A DNA stretch of 64,000 nt from Pseudoduganella armeniaca (GTDB taxonomy: Bacteria; Pseudomonadota; Gammaproteobacteria; Burkholderiales; Burkholderiaceae_D): assembly GCF_003028855.1 (NCBI RefSeq), contig NZ_CP028324.1, positions 744,001 through 808,000 on the forward strand, given 5' to 3'. The translations under genes were made by a program, and so were the position numbers. The notes beneath the pieces are model-generated. The model worked only from the letters and a program-made list of their open reading frames with translations. It ran no database searches and had not been told where the DNA came from. Positions 45,420 to 53,687 of the stretch are shown here, in pieces; position 1 is the first letter of the stretch; every line of letters starts with the position of its first letter.

Positions 45420-45890
45420 TCAGTACTGCCGGCGCATCTTGCGCCCGCCGACCGGCACCAGCCCGTGCCGTTGGTAGAACGCCAGCGTGCGCTCGAACTG
45501 GGGCAACGGCGGCGTGCACAGTTCCAGCGCGGCCCAGCCGCGCCCCGGCGCCAGCGCCTGCACGCCTTCGAGCAGCGCGCTGCCGACGCCGTGGCTGCGA
45601 TAGTCCGCCGCCACGTAGCATTCCTGGACGATGCCGATCTTGCCGCCGGCGTACAGCGCATGGCTTTCGGCGACGGTGACGACGCCCGCGGGGCGCTCGT
45701 CCACAAAGGCCAGCAGCACGGTATAGCGGCCGTCGTCCATCCACTGCGCGCACAACGCCGCGGTAGCCGCCGCGTCGTACTGGAACGGCGGCGCGTCGCA
45801 GGTGCGCACGATCTCGTCGGTGAGTTCCCGCACCAGCGCCGCAACGATGGCGGCATCCGCTGCCGCCGCCTGCCTGACCTGTACCGCCAT
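45420..45890 (-). CDS. GNAT-family N-acetyltransferase
   Basis: A 156-residue GNAT protein: MAVQVRQAAAADAAIVAALVRELT at the start, the acetyl-CoA-binding motif ECYVAADYRSHGVGSALLEGV (about residues 90-110) and the C-terminal ERTLAFYQRHGLVPVGGRKMRRQY. An AGGAGG four bases before the ATG is excellent. Acceptor substrate unknown. Confidence 0.88.
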   Translation of the reverse strand: MAVQVRQAAAADAAIVAALVRELTDEIVRTCDAPPFQYDAAATAALCAQWMDDGRYTVLLAFVDERPAGVVTVAESHALYAGGKIGIVQECYVAADYRSHGVGSALLEGVQALAPGRGWAALELCTPPLPQFERTLAFYQRHGLVPVGGRKMRRQY

Positions 45891-46036
45891 ACCGCCTCCT
45901 TGTCGTGACGCGGCACCTGCCGCGTCGAATACTCTACCGCAGGATGGCCGTTCAGGTGTGCGGGCGAGCGGCGCAGGCCACCCGCGCAGCTTGCCGCCGT
46001 TTGGTCAGCGCAGATATGGTCGGCCATGAACCCAAA

Positions 46037-46089
46037 AGGGACAGGCACCGGTCTTCGAGCCGCAAGCTCGAAGACCGGTGCCTGTCCCT
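46037..46089. repeat. GGGACAGGCACC palindrome, 24-bp arms
   Basis: Perfect arms 46037-46060 and 46066-46089 with a 5-nt CGCAA loop. Outer bases GGGACAGGCACC combine the GGGACAG and GACAGGCACC cores of other family members; the inner GGTCTTCGAGC is unique but fully paired. The 241-bp gap it sits in (45891-46131) holds no gene. Confidence 0.82.
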
Positions 46090-46131
46090 GGTGTTGCCGC
46101 CCCGGCGACGATGCCGCCGGGGCCGGGTCGC

Positions 46132-48288
46132 TTACTCGGCGCCCATTTCCTTCAGCAGGTTGTCGGCCTTGTCGACGTGCTTCATGTTCCACAGGATGTA
46201 GCGCAGGTCGACCTGGATGTCGCGCGTGTTGGCCTTGTTGAAGTCCCAGTCGGAGATGATCGAATCGAGCGTGCCGTCGAAGGCCAGGCCGATCAGTTCA
46301 CCCTTGGCGTTCAGCGCGGCCGAACCGGAGTTGCCGCCCGTGATATCCAGCGTCGCCAGGAAGTTGACTGGCACCGTCTTCAGTTTCGGATCGACGAACT
46401 TGCCGAAGTCTTTCGACTTGATGGCGGCCAGCTGCGTTTGCGGCGCGTTGAATTCGCCCTTGCCGGTCGCCTTGGCGGCCACGCCGTTGACGGTCGTGAA
46501 TGCGGTCCACGTGGTGCCGTCGGCGCCCATCGGGCGCCCGGCGACGTTGCCGTAGGTGACGCGCAGCGTGCTGTTGGCGTCCGGGTAGACGGCTTGGCCG
46601 CGGCTCTTCATGAAGGCGATCTTGGCCTTCATGTAGCTGCCGTAGGCTTGCTGCAGCTTGCCGCCCAGCTCTTCTTCTTCCGCTTCGTCCTTCATGAAGC
46701 TGTCGAAGGTGGCGACGGCGGCCTTGACGAAGGCATCGTCGCTGGCCTGGAAGTCGGCCGGCTTCTTGTCCAGCCATGCATTGCGGTCGGCGTCGTTACC
46801 CAGCTTGCTGCCGGCGTACAGCTTGTCCAGCGCGGCGGACAGTTCCGCGTCGCTCATGCCCGGCTTGATGCCCAGCGCGGCGTTGAAGGCGCTCTTCTGC
46901 TCGGCCGCCGGTTGCGCCAGGTAGTTCTTCAGGTGGTGCAGGACGATGGCCTTGTCCACCTTGGCGTCATACGTGCGCACCAGCGAGGCGACGCGCGCCT
47001 TGATGCGCGGCAGGTCGCGGGTCTGGAAGCCGGCCTTGCGTTCGGCGTCCGGCTTCTGCGACTCGACGGCCAGGCGGTACAGCATGGCGGCCGTCGACAG
47101 CAGTTTCGGCTGGGCATAGCCGAAGTTGAAGTTGGCCTTGGTGGCGGCATCGCGCTCGGCGATCAGGTGCTCGACCTTGGCGATGTCGGCGGCGTATTCC
47201 GCTTTGCGCTTGGCATCGCCGTTGACCCATGCCTTCAGCTCTTCGTGCTGGGCCGTCTTGCGGGCCAGGAAGTCGCTGCCGGCGTACGAGTCCAGCATGC
47301 CCTGGCGGTTCTTGTAGTAGTTGTTGATGCCGGCGACCTGGCCGGCGTATTTCAGCGCCGTGTCCTTGTTGTCCTTGGTTTCGCGGTCGATGATCGCCAG
47401 CGTGTCGCCGGACGCCTTGACGAACGCCGGGTACAGCCAGTCGAACGTGAACTGCACTTCGGACGGCAGGCGGTGGCGGTTGGTGCGGCCCGGGTAGCCC
47501 ATGGCCATGACGAAGTCGCCTTCCTTGACGCCTTCCTTGGCCAGCTTCAGGAAGTGCTGCGGCACGTAGGGCACGTTGTCGCGGCTGAAGTCGGCGGCCT
47601 TGCCGTCCTTGCTGACGTAGGCGCGGTAGAAGCCGTAGTCGCCCGTGTGGCGTGGCCACATCCAGTTGTCGGTGTCGCCACCGAACTTGCCGACGCCCGA
47701 TGGCGGCGCGTGCACCAGGCGCACGTCGCGGATTTCCAGCTGCTTGATCTGATAGAACTCCAGGCCGCCGTAGAACGACGGCACGGTGCAGCGGTGGCCG
47801 GCATCCTTCTCGCACGCGGCGATCAGCGCCTTCTGGTTCTTCTCGATGGCGTCGCTGCGGGCCTTGCCCGACAGCTTGGCCACCTCCGGCGTCACCACCT
47901 TGTCCGTCACGTTCAGCACTTCCTTGGTGACGAAGATGCGCGAGCCTGGCGCGGCCGGCAGTTCCTCGCCCAGCGAGTGCGCCACGAAGCCGTTGGCCAG
48001 CAGGTCGCGCTCCGGCGTGGAGTTCTGCGCCACGCTGTCGTACACGCAGTGATGGTTCGTCACGACCAGGCCTTGCGGCGACACGAACGAGGCCGAGCAG
48101 CCGCCCAGGCTGACGATGGCGCCGGCGGGGAATTCGGTCAGCTTCGTCAGGGTGGCGGGGTCCAGCTTCAGGCCGGCGGCCTTCAGCTGCTTGGCGATCT
48201 GGGGCAGTTGCTGGGGCATCCACATGCCTTCGTCCGCATAGGCGGAGGTGGCGGAGAGGACGGCGAGCGCGAGAAGTGATTTTTTCAT
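46132..48288 (-). CDS. S46-family dipeptidyl-peptidase (DPP7-like)
   Basis: A 718-residue exported serine peptidase with a signal peptide (about 1-19, SATSAYADEG). The chymotrypsin-like triad is visible as His in LVVTNHHCVYDS, Asp in the DTDNWMWPRHTGDY region and Ser in DITGGNSGSAALN. After the Ser, IGLAFDG has Gly at the position that is Arg in DPP11 enzymes, so hydrophobic-P1 (DPP7-type) specificity is expected; this is inference from family knowledge. ATG 48288 is chosen because the signal peptide starts there. It releases N-terminal dipeptides in the periplasm. Confidence 0.92.
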   Translation of the reverse strand: MKKSLLALAVLSATSAYADEGMWMPQQLPQIAKQLKAAGLKLDPATLTKLTEFPAGAIVSLGGCSASFVSPQGLVVTNHHCVYDSVAQNSTPERDLLANGFVAHSLGEELPAAPGSRIFVTKEVLNVTDKVVTPEVAKLSGKARSDAIEKNQKALIAACEKDAGHRCTVPSFYGGLEFYQIKQLEIRDVRLVHAPPSGVGKFGGDTDNWMWPRHTGDYGFYRAYVSKDGKAADFSRDNVPYVPQHFLKLAKEGVKEGDFVMAMGYPGRTNRHRLPSEVQFTFDWLYPAFVKASGDTLAIIDRETKDNKDTALKYAGQVAGINNYYKNRQGMLDSYAGSDFLARKTAQHEELKAWVNGDAKRKAEYAADIAKVEHLIAERDAATKANFNFGYAQPKLLSTAAMLYRLAVESQKPDAERKAGFQTRDLPRIKARVASLVRTYDAKVDKAIVLHHLKNYLAQPAAEQKSAFNAALGIKPGMSDAELSAALDKLYAGSKLGNDADRNAWLDKKPADFQASDDAFVKAAVATFDSFMKDEAEEEELGGKLQQAYGSYMKAKIAFMKSRGQAVYPDANSTLRVTYGNVAGRPMGADGTTWTAFTTVNGVAAKATGKGEFNAPQTQLAAIKSKDFGKFVDPKLKTVPVNFLATLDITGGNSGSAALNAKGELIGLAFDGTLDSIISDWDFNKANTRDIQVDLRYILWNMKHVDKADNLLKEMGAE

Positions 48289-48440
48289 GCGGTAGTCAGA
48301 GTAGTGGAGTGGGCGGCCGACGCGGTCGCGGCGCTCCGAAGTATCCGCACGACGTGCCACTTCGTCAATCTCAAAATATTGCCGGGAAACTGAATGAAAT
48401 TCGGTCATCCGATGGTGCGCTGCAGCATCGGCGGACGTGA

Positions 48441-48470
48441 AAAAGCCAACGCCGCAGCGTTGGCTTTTTC
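48441..48470. terminator. Bidirectional Rho-independent terminator
   Basis: AAAAAGCCAACGC / GCGTTGGCTTTTT, 13-bp stem with CGCA loop. It ends the GlsB/YeaQ gene on the minus strand before the S46 gene promoter. Confidence 0.88.
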
Positions 48471-48499
48471 GATATTGCGGGTACTGGGTAATGCTTCGC

Positions 48500-48769
48500 T
48501 TAGCGCGCTCGTCCGCGGAAGACCAGATTGACGATGGCCAACAGGATCACGGCACCCAGGAAGGAAACGAGCAATGACATCGGGCTGAAGTCATCGCTAT
48601 TGATGGTGCCCGTGCCGAACAGAGGCGAGAGCAACCAGCCGCCGAGCAGTGCGCCGACGATACCGACAACCACATTCAGGAACATCCCTTGTTGGGCGTC
48701 CGTTTTCATCACCAGGCTGGCCAGCCAGCCAATAATGCCACCGATCACAATCCAGATAATAAAGTTCAT
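48500..48769 (-). CDS. GlsB/YeaQ/YmgE-family stress membrane protein
   Basis: An 89-residue, three-helix inner-membrane protein of the transglycosylase-associated (GlsB/YeaQ) family: MNFIIWIVIGGIIGWLASLVMKTDAQQGMFLNVVVGIVGALLGGWL is a textbook start. GGGGA six bases before ATG 48769 supports this start over the ATG at 48775. Such proteins accumulate under acid or envelope stress; mechanism unknown. Divergent from the glycine-zipper stress protein across 271 bp. Confidence 0.93.
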   Translation of the reverse strand: MNFIIWIVIGGIIGWLASLVMKTDAQQGMFLNVVVGIVGALLGGWLLSPLFGTGTINSDDFSPMSLLVSFLGAVILLAIVNLVFRGRAR

Positions 48770-49040
48770 GCTCATTCCCCTTATATCGTTAACTAGAAAG
48801 ACCGGGCATTCAGCCCTGCCGTACGAAAAGTGTAGGCGTCGCGACAAGCCCGGTCCGTGCGCCAGCGAACGAACCGGTGAAGTTCCAACTACGTTGCAAA
48901 AACGCACCTATGTGCTTGATTCCACAGGTAAATAATGCCGAGCTGGAAGAGCTGCGCATGGGTGCGCAAACGAACAGAAGGACCGAGTTGCAGGGGGTAT
49001 CGTGGCGTTGCATTTACAGCCACCTAGAAAGGAACACCAT

Positions 49041-50174
49041 ATGAATAACGAGACGAAGAATTCCCGCCTGGTTACCGGCCTGTTCAACGACCGCGAAAGC
49101 GCTGAGCGTGCCTATCAGCACGTCACCTCGCGCGGCTACGGCAAGGATGACGTCAACGTGCTGATGTCGGACGAAACGCGCAAACGCCACTTTGGCAGCG
49201 ACGGCACGGAAACTGAACTGGGCAGCAAGGCTGCCGAAGGCGCCGGCATCGGTGCCGGTGTGGGCGGCGCGATCGGCGCCGCACTGGCCGCCGTGGCGGC
49301 CGTGGGCACGACGCTGGTCCTGCCGGGCCTGGGCGTCGTGGTAGCCGGTCCGCTGGCGGCGGCACTGGCCGGCGCGGGTGCCGGCGGCGTGACGGGCGGC
49401 CTGCTGGGCGCCCTGATCGGTGCGGGCATCCCGGAAGAGCGTGTCAAGCACTACGAGGAAGGTCTGAAGAACGGCGGCATCGTGATGGGCGTGAATGCCC
49501 GTTCCGATGAAGACGCCGCACACATCGAATCGAGCTGGAAGGACAGCGCCGGCCAGCACGTGATCGGTACCGGCGTCGGCGCGGCCGGCGGTGCGATGGC
49601 CGGCATGGCGGCCGGCACGCCGGGCGGTCCGGTCGGCATGGCGGCGGGTGCCGTCGTGGGCGGCATCGCGGGCGGCCTGGCCGGCAAGGGCGCGGCCGAA
49701 GTGGTCAATCCGAAGAGCGGTGACGACCTGTCCGACCACCACATGGCCACCGGCGTCGGTGCCGGCGGCGGCGCGATGGCCGGCATGGCCCTGGGCGCGG
49801 CCGGCGGCCCGGTCGGCATGGCGGCGGGCGGTGCGATCGGCGCGCTGGCTGGCGGCATGGCCGGCAAGGGTGTCGGTGGCCTGGTCAACCCGGCCGACGA
49901 GAAAGTCTACTGGGAGAACAACTTCCGCAACGAGTCGTACTACAACCCGGCTTACCAGTACGACGACTACGATCCAGCCTACTCGCTGGGCTACAACAGC
50001 CGCGCCAACTACCGCGGCAACTGGGATGCCAACGAGTCGTCGCTGCGCAACGACTGGGAACGCACCAAGGGCAATTCGCGCCTGAGCTGGGAAGAAGCCA
50101 AGCACGCCTCCCGCTCCGCCTGGGACAAGGTGGAGCGCGCGCTGCCGGGTGACTGGGACCGCGACGGCAAGTAA
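49041..50174 (+). CDS. Glycine-zipper general-stress protein with duplicated Gly/Ala module
   Basis: A 377-residue protein. The N-terminus resembles the YflT/GsiB-type general-stress domain (RLVTGLFNDRESAERAYQHVTSRGYGKDDVNVLMSDE, with GIPEERVKHYEEGLKNGGIVM closing it), interrupted by a hydrophobic Gly/Ala hairpin (about 70-130). Then come two near-identical Gly/Ala/Met modules, each about 55 residues and ending in AGKGxxxxVNP, and a charged Tyr/Asn/Asp-rich C-terminus. The hydrophobic glycine zippers suggest membrane association. AAAGGA lies seven bases before the ATG. Function is unknown beyond stress association of relatives. Confidence 0.82.
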   Translation: MNNETKNSRLVTGLFNDRESAERAYQHVTSRGYGKDDVNVLMSDETRKRHFGSDGTETELGSKAAEGAGIGAGVGGAIGAALAAVAAVGTTLVLPGLGVVVAGPLAAALAGAGAGGVTGGLLGALIGAGIPEERVKHYEEGLKNGGIVMGVNARSDEDAAHIESSWKDSAGQHVIGTGVGAAGGAMAGMAAGTPGGPVGMAAGAVVGGIAGGLAGKGAAEVVNPKSGDDLSDHHMATGVGAGGGAMAGMALGAAGGPVGMAAGGAIGALAGGMAGKGVGGLVNPADEKVYWENNFRNESYYNPAYQYDDYDPAYSLGYNSRANYRGNWDANESSLRNDWERTKGNSRLSWEEAKHASRSAWDKVERALPGDWDRDGK

Positions 50175-50202
50175 TCAGGTTTCGTTCTTCTTTATCTGCC
50201 TT

Positions 50203-50228
50203 GAGCCCGCTGATGCGGGCTCTTTTTT
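50203..50228 (+). terminator. Rho-independent terminator
   Basis: GAGCCCGC-TGAT-GCGGGCTC followed by six T residues, 29 bp after the stress-protein stop. Confidence 0.92.
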
Positions 50229-50240
50229 CTGGAGGCCGAG

Positions 50241-50990
50241 ATGGATTTCGATCGACAAGTCGCCCTGGTCACGGGGGCCGCAGCAGGTATTGGTGAACAG
50301 ATCGCGCGGCGCCTGTACGACGGCGGCGCGGCGGTGACGTTGGTGGGCCACGACAGGGCGGCATTGGAACGGCTGTGCCGTGAACTGGACCCAGCCGGCG
50401 GCCGCACCCTGGCCGTCGAAGCGGACGTGCGCGACGAGGCGGCGATGCGCGATGCGGTACAGCAGGCGGTCGACAAGTTCGGCGCACTGCACCTGGCCGT
50501 CAACAACGCCGGCCTGACGGGGCCGCACGATACGCCGCTGGAACAGCTGTCGCTGGAAGACTGGAACACCGTCATCGGCACCGACCTGACCGGCATGTTC
50601 CTCAGCCTGAAGGCCGAGCTGCCGGCCATCGTGGCCGCCGGCGGCGGCGCCATCGTCAACCTGTCGTCGGGCAACGGCATCGTCGGCGTGGCCGGCATCG
50701 CCGCCTACACGGCCGCCAAGCACGGCGTGCTGGGACTGACGCGCGCGGTGGCGCTGGAGTACGCGGACAAGAAGGTGCGCGTCAACGCCATCGGGCCGGG
50801 CTACGTGGCCACGCCGCGCATGCTCGAGATGCCGCAGGACGCGCTCGATGCGCTGGCCCAGGCGCATCCGCTGGGCCGCCTGGCCACGCGCGAGGAAGTC
50901 GCCGAGTTCGCCGCGTTCCTGCTGTCGGCACGCGCGTCGTTCTGCACCGGCGGTTTCTACCCCATCGACGGCGGTTACACGGCCCGATAA
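50241..50990 (+). CDS. SDR-family NAD(P)-dependent oxidoreductase
   Basis: A 249-residue classical short-chain dehydrogenase: cofactor motif TGAAAGIGEQIA, NNAGLTG, catalytic Ser in NLSSGNGIVG, the YTAAKHG Tyr-x3-Lys pair and the IGPGYVATP loop. TGGAGG precedes the ATG. It is isolated after a terminator and its 3' end overlaps the convergent ClpN gene by 16 bp. Substrate unknown; the wording resembles 3-oxoacyl-ACP-reductase/2,5-dichloro-diol dehydrogenase-like SDRs. Confidence 0.92.
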   Translation: MDFDRQVALVTGAAAGIGEQIARRLYDGGAAVTLVGHDRAALERLCRELDPAGGRTLAVEADVRDEAAMRDAVQQAVDKFGALHLAVNNAGLTGPHDTPLEQLSLEDWNTVIGTDLTGMFLSLKAELPAIVAAGGGAIVNLSSGNGIVGVAGIAAYTAAKHGVLGLTRAVALEYADKKVRVNAIGPGYVATPRMLEMPQDALDALAQAHPLGRLATREEVAEFAAFLLSARASFCTGGFYPIDGGYTAR

Positions 50991-51487
50991 CCCGCGATCT
51001 CGGCGCGGGCCGCGGCACCGACCCGTTCACCATCGAGGCCCAATGCGCGCAAGGTGCGCGCGGCGGTGCCCTGGGCGGAGCACGCGATCACGGCCAGCAC
51101 GTGCGCACCCGTCAGCGGCTCGGTCGGCGTGGCGCGCGGCCACGCGGCCAGCTGCTGCATCACGCCCTGCATCGAGCCCTTGGCGCGGTACGGGCCCTTG
51201 GCCGGCGGCAGCGGCGCGGCGTCGGCCAGCAAAGCCGGGTCGGCGCCCGTGGACGCCAGTGCCGCGCCGTGCTGTGCCGCGATGGCCTGCTGGATACCGG
51301 CCGGATCGACGCCCAGCCGGGCAAAGGCGCGCCGCGCCAGCCCGTCGGGCAGGTCGAAGGCGGCGAGCAGAAAATGTTCGGGACCGGGCTCGCGTTCCCC
51401 CGCCGCGTTGGCGTGGCGCTCGGCCGCTTCGGCCAATGTCTTGATGGTGCGCATATCGTCCAGTTTTCGTTTGATTTGCTGCAGCAT
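50975..51487 (-). CDS. Clp N-terminal (double Clp repeat) domain protein without ATPase
   Basis: A 170-residue protein. It carries a Clp-N-like helical repeat (EPGPEHFLLAAFDLPDGLARRAFARLGVDPAGIQQAI) and a second weaker repeat (LTGAHVLAVIACSAQGTAARTLRALGLD), but no Walker motifs, so it is not a chaperone by itself. Start at ATG 51487 has AAGGAG five bases upstream. It is 10 bp downstream of a small HTH gene and forms a two-gene unit with it. Paired HTH/ClpN genes are known, and the pair may act as a regulator with a sensing or adaptor domain; that is inference. Confidence 0.82.
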   Translation of the reverse strand: MLQQIKRKLDDMRTIKTLAEAAERHANAAGEREPGPEHFLLAAFDLPDGLARRAFARLGVDPAGIQQAIAAQHGAALASTGADPALLADAAPLPPAKGPYRAKGSMQGVMQQLAAWPRATPTEPLTGAHVLAVIACSAQGTAARTLRALGLDGERVGAAARAEIAGYRAV

Positions 51488-51497
51488 GGGGTCTCCT

Positions 51498-51707
51498 TCA
51501 AGGATGGATGAGTGGGGCCAGGCGCTTGTGGGCGGCCTGCTTCGACACGCCCAGCGCGTCGGCCACCTGGCTCCAGGACCAGCCTTGCGCGATGGCGGCG
51601 GCAACGGCCTTGCGTTCGAGCTGGTCGGCGGCCAGGCGCAGCGCGACCACGGCGGCCAGGGCCTCGGCCGGGTCGTCGGGATGGGGGAGGGAGTGGAGTT
51701 CGAGCAT
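51498..51707 (-). CDS. Small helix-turn-helix protein
   Basis: A 69-residue protein with an HTH at the C-terminus (AIAQGWSWSQVADALGVSKQAAHKRLAPL), of the kind seen in Fis/sigma-70-region-4-like bacterial DNA-binding proteins. It lies immediately upstream of the ClpN gene. TTTAGTTGAC and GTCAACTAAA repeats (about 51716-51746) just upstream form an inverted repeat that could be its own operator. Targets unknown. Confidence 0.78.
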   Translation of the reverse strand: MLELHSLPHPDDPAEALAAVVALRLAADQLERKAVAAAIAQGWSWSQVADALGVSKQAAHKRLAPLIHP

Positions 51708-51713
51708 GCGTCA

Positions 51714-51747
51714 ATTTTAGTTGACGATGCGGGATTCGTCAACTAAA
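51714..51747. promoter_or_regulatory. Inverted repeat TTTAGTTGAC/GTCAACTAAA, candidate operator of the HTH gene
   Basis: TTTAGTTGAC and GTCAACTAAA form a 10-bp perfect inverted repeat with a 14-nt centre (GATGCGGGATTC-like), a few bases before the HTH start codon on the minus strand. Position and symmetry fit an autoregulatory site. Confidence 0.5.
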
Positions 51748-51802
51748 GATGACGGGACGGAAACGGGGTGACACCGATTTTGCTGGAGCGGGGACAAACT
51801 TC

Positions 51803-51831
51803 AGGGTCAGTCCCCGCGCGGGACAGACCCT
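51803..51831. repeat. AGGGTCAGTCCC/GGGACAGACCCT palindrome
   Basis: Twelve-base arms with a single A:A mismatch around a CGCGC loop, downstream of the YceI gene. Related to the unit at 38033. Confidence 0.75.
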
Positions 51832-51838
51832 ATTGCAC

Positions 51839-52399
51839 CTACTGCGCCGCGATCGCCTCGACCTGGATGGCCAGCTTCACTTCCGGCGCGAAGGCCGGGA
51901 TGCCGTAGTTCAGGCCGAAGTCGGTGCGCTTGAATTCCGCGCTGGCGTCGGCGCCGCACACTTCGCGTTTCAGGCGCGGGTCCTGCACGCATTTGAAGCG
52001 GTTGACCTTCAGCTGCAGCGGCTTGGTCACGCCCAGCAAGGTCAGTTCGCCATCGACGGCCACCAGCTTGTCGCCCTCGAACGTGAACGACTTGCCGCGG
52101 TAGATCGCGGTCGGAAACTTGGCGACGTTGAAGATGTCCTCGCCCATCGCGTGTGCGTTCATCTTGTCGTGGCCGAAGTCGATGGACGCCGTGTCGATGA
52201 TGATCTCCATGCTGCCCGACCTGCCGGCACGGTCCATCGAGATGTTGCCACTGGTCTTGTTGAACTTGCCGCGCCATAGGGACATGCCCTTGTGGTCGGC
52301 CTCGAAGCTGGGATACGTGTGGTTCGGATCGATGTTGTAGCCGGTGGCATTGGCGACAGCGGCCAGGGCCAGGAGCGCGATCAGCAGCGTGGTTTTCAT
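51839..52399 (-). CDS. YceI-family periplasmic lipid-binding protein
   Basis: A 186-residue lipocalin-like YceI protein with a signal peptide (about 1-18). The YceI signature IDPNHTYPSFEADHKGMSLWRGKFNKTSG is at the N-terminus and IDTASIDFGHDKMNAHAMGEDIFNVAKFPTAIYRG in the middle. Family members bind polyprenoids such as ubiquinone derivatives in the periplasm. Third gene after cytochrome b561 and another YceI; two cysteines (in KCVQDP and EVCGAD) could form a disulfide. Confidence 0.92.
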   Translation of the reverse strand: MKTTLLIALLALAAVANATGYNIDPNHTYPSFEADHKGMSLWRGKFNKTSGNISMDRAGRSGSMEIIIDTASIDFGHDKMNAHAMGEDIFNVAKFPTAIYRGKSFTFEGDKLVAVDGELTLLGVTKPLQLKVNRFKCVQDPRLKREVCGADASAEFKRTDFGLNYGIPAFAPEVKLAIQVEAIAAQ

Positions 52400-52409
52400 G
52401 GGCGCTCCG

Positions 52410-52961
52410 TTATTGACCGACGACGTGGAACTTGATCGTGACTTCATCGGCCACCATGCCCGTGTCCTGCCACTCGCCCTCGCCGATATTGAAGGCCAGG
52501 CGCTTGATCGGCAGGGCACCGTCGAACACCTGCTTGCCGCCTTCGGTCTTGACGGTGACGGGGAACGCCACGTCGGCGGCCTTGCCCTTGATCGTCAGCT
52601 TGCCGGCCACCGTCAGCTTGCCAGCGCCGGCGCTCTTGATCGACGAGGAGACGAACGTCGCTTTCGGGAACTGGGCGGAGTTGAACCACTCCTTCTTCGC
52701 CACTTCCTTGTTGTATTCCGGGTCGCCCATGTCCAGGCTGGCCGTGTCCACTTCCACGCTGGCCTTCGAGCTGTCGACGGCCTGCGCGTTGTAGTCGATG
52801 GTGACGCGGTACTTCGTGAACTTCGATTCGACCGGCACGTTCATTTGCTTGAACACGGCCGAGACGCTGCTCTTGGCGGGATCGGTTTTCAGCACGGCGG
52901 CGCCGGCGGCAAGGGATACGCCCAGCAGGGAGGCAAGTAAGACGCGTTGCGTGTTTTTCAT
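52410..52961 (-). CDS. YceI-family periplasmic protein (second paralogue)
   Basis: A 183-residue YceI protein with a signal peptide (about 1-22, AGAAV). Its start (LKTDPAKSSVSAVFKQMNVPVESKFTKY) departs from the usual His-containing YceI start, and EVAKKEWFNSAQFPKATFVSSSIKS replaces the middle signature, so it is a divergent paralogue with an inferred isoprenoid ligand. It lies 10 bp upstream of the other YceI and 29 bp downstream of the cytochrome gene; all three are probably one operon. Confidence 0.9.
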   Translation of the reverse strand: MKNTQRVLLASLLGVSLAAGAAVLKTDPAKSSVSAVFKQMNVPVESKFTKYRVTIDYNAQAVDSSKASVEVDTASLDMGDPEYNKEVAKKEWFNSAQFPKATFVSSSIKSAGAGKLTVAGKLTIKGKAADVAFPVTVKTEGGKQVFDGALPIKRLAFNIGEGEWQDTGMVADEVTIKFHVVGQ

Positions 52962-52990
52962 GAGGCGACGAACTCCAGTGGAAGGTGATA

Positions 52991-53530
52991 TCAAGGGCGG
53001 GGAAGCATGCGTTTCAGGACATCGTCGCGGTCGACGAAGTGGTGTTTCAAGGCGCCGGCCACGTGCAGCAGCACCAGCGCGGCCAGCACCATGTTGAGCC
53101 AGTAGTGCACGGGTTTCAGCAGCGCCTTCAGCGCCGGGTCGGCGGCAAAGGCGGCGGGAATCTGGAACAGGCCGAAGTAGACGACCGGTACGCCGGCGGC
53201 CGTCGTGTACAGGTAGCCGGACAGCGGCACGGCGAACATCAGCACGTACAACAGCACGTGGGTGACGTCGGCGGCGCGCACCTGCCAGGCGGGCATGCCG
53301 GCCGGATGCGGCGGCGGGCGGTTGGCACGGCGCCACAGCAGGCGCAGCGCGGCCAGCAGCAGCACGGTCACGCCGGCCCACTTGTGCCACGAATAGTATT
53401 TGAGTTTGGTGGGCGTGAAACCGGGGATGTCCGTCATCACCAGGCCCATCGTGAAGGCGCCAATGATCAACACGGCGATCAACCAGTGCAGCAGCATGGC
53501 CGTGTGGGTGTAGCGGGGCGATGTCGTCAT
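52991..53530 (-). CDS. Cytochrome b561 (CybB-type)
   Basis: A 179-residue, four-helix inner-membrane cytochrome b. Heme-ligand histidines are expected in TAMLLHWLIA (TM1), YYSWHKWAGV (TM2) and the C-terminal helices (PVHYWLNMVLAALVLLHVAGALKHHF). It moves electrons between quinol and periplasmic acceptors, possibly including superoxide. GAGGA five bases before ATG 53530 decides the start over ATG 53542. Association with YceI quinone-binding proteins is a recurrent pairing. Confidence 0.92.
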   Translation of the reverse strand: MTTSPRYTHTAMLLHWLIAVLIIGAFTMGLVMTDIPGFTPTKLKYYSWHKWAGVTVLLLAALRLLWRRANRPPPHPAGMPAWQVRAADVTHVLLYVLMFAVPLSGYLYTTAAGVPVVYFGLFQIPAAFAADPALKALLKPVHYWLNMVLAALVLLHVAGALKHHFVDRDDVLKRMLPRP

Positions 53531-53547
53531 CGGCGTCCTCATTAAAA

Positions 53548-53567
53548 TTAGTACGTGTTAGGACTAA
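53548..53567. promoter_or_regulatory. TTAGT-N10-ACTAA inverted repeat upstream of the b561/YceI operon
   Basis: A 20-bp dyad lies 18 bp before the cytochrome b561 start codon. It looks like a dimer-binding operator; the regulator is unknown and not adjacent. Confidence 0.4.
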
Positions 53568-53687
53568 ATATAGCAAAGAAACGCAATGCACGCAGGCAAG
53601 GCCCAAATGCATTACGGCAGCCCCTACCTTAAATGATATGAGGCTGCCGCAATAGTGCCCGAAGTTAGAACGGGCTTAACTCGGGAC

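Noticed and set aside
46078..48279. A 733-codon plus-strand open frame opposite the S46 peptidase
   Set aside because: Shadow; the minus strand holds the intact catalytic triad and signal peptide, and the plus frame has no motif and starts inside a palindrome.
53640..53687. CGGCAGCC/GGCTGCCG stem downstream of purB
   Set aside because: The loop is about 20 nt and no T-run follows on the minus strand; not convincing as a terminator.
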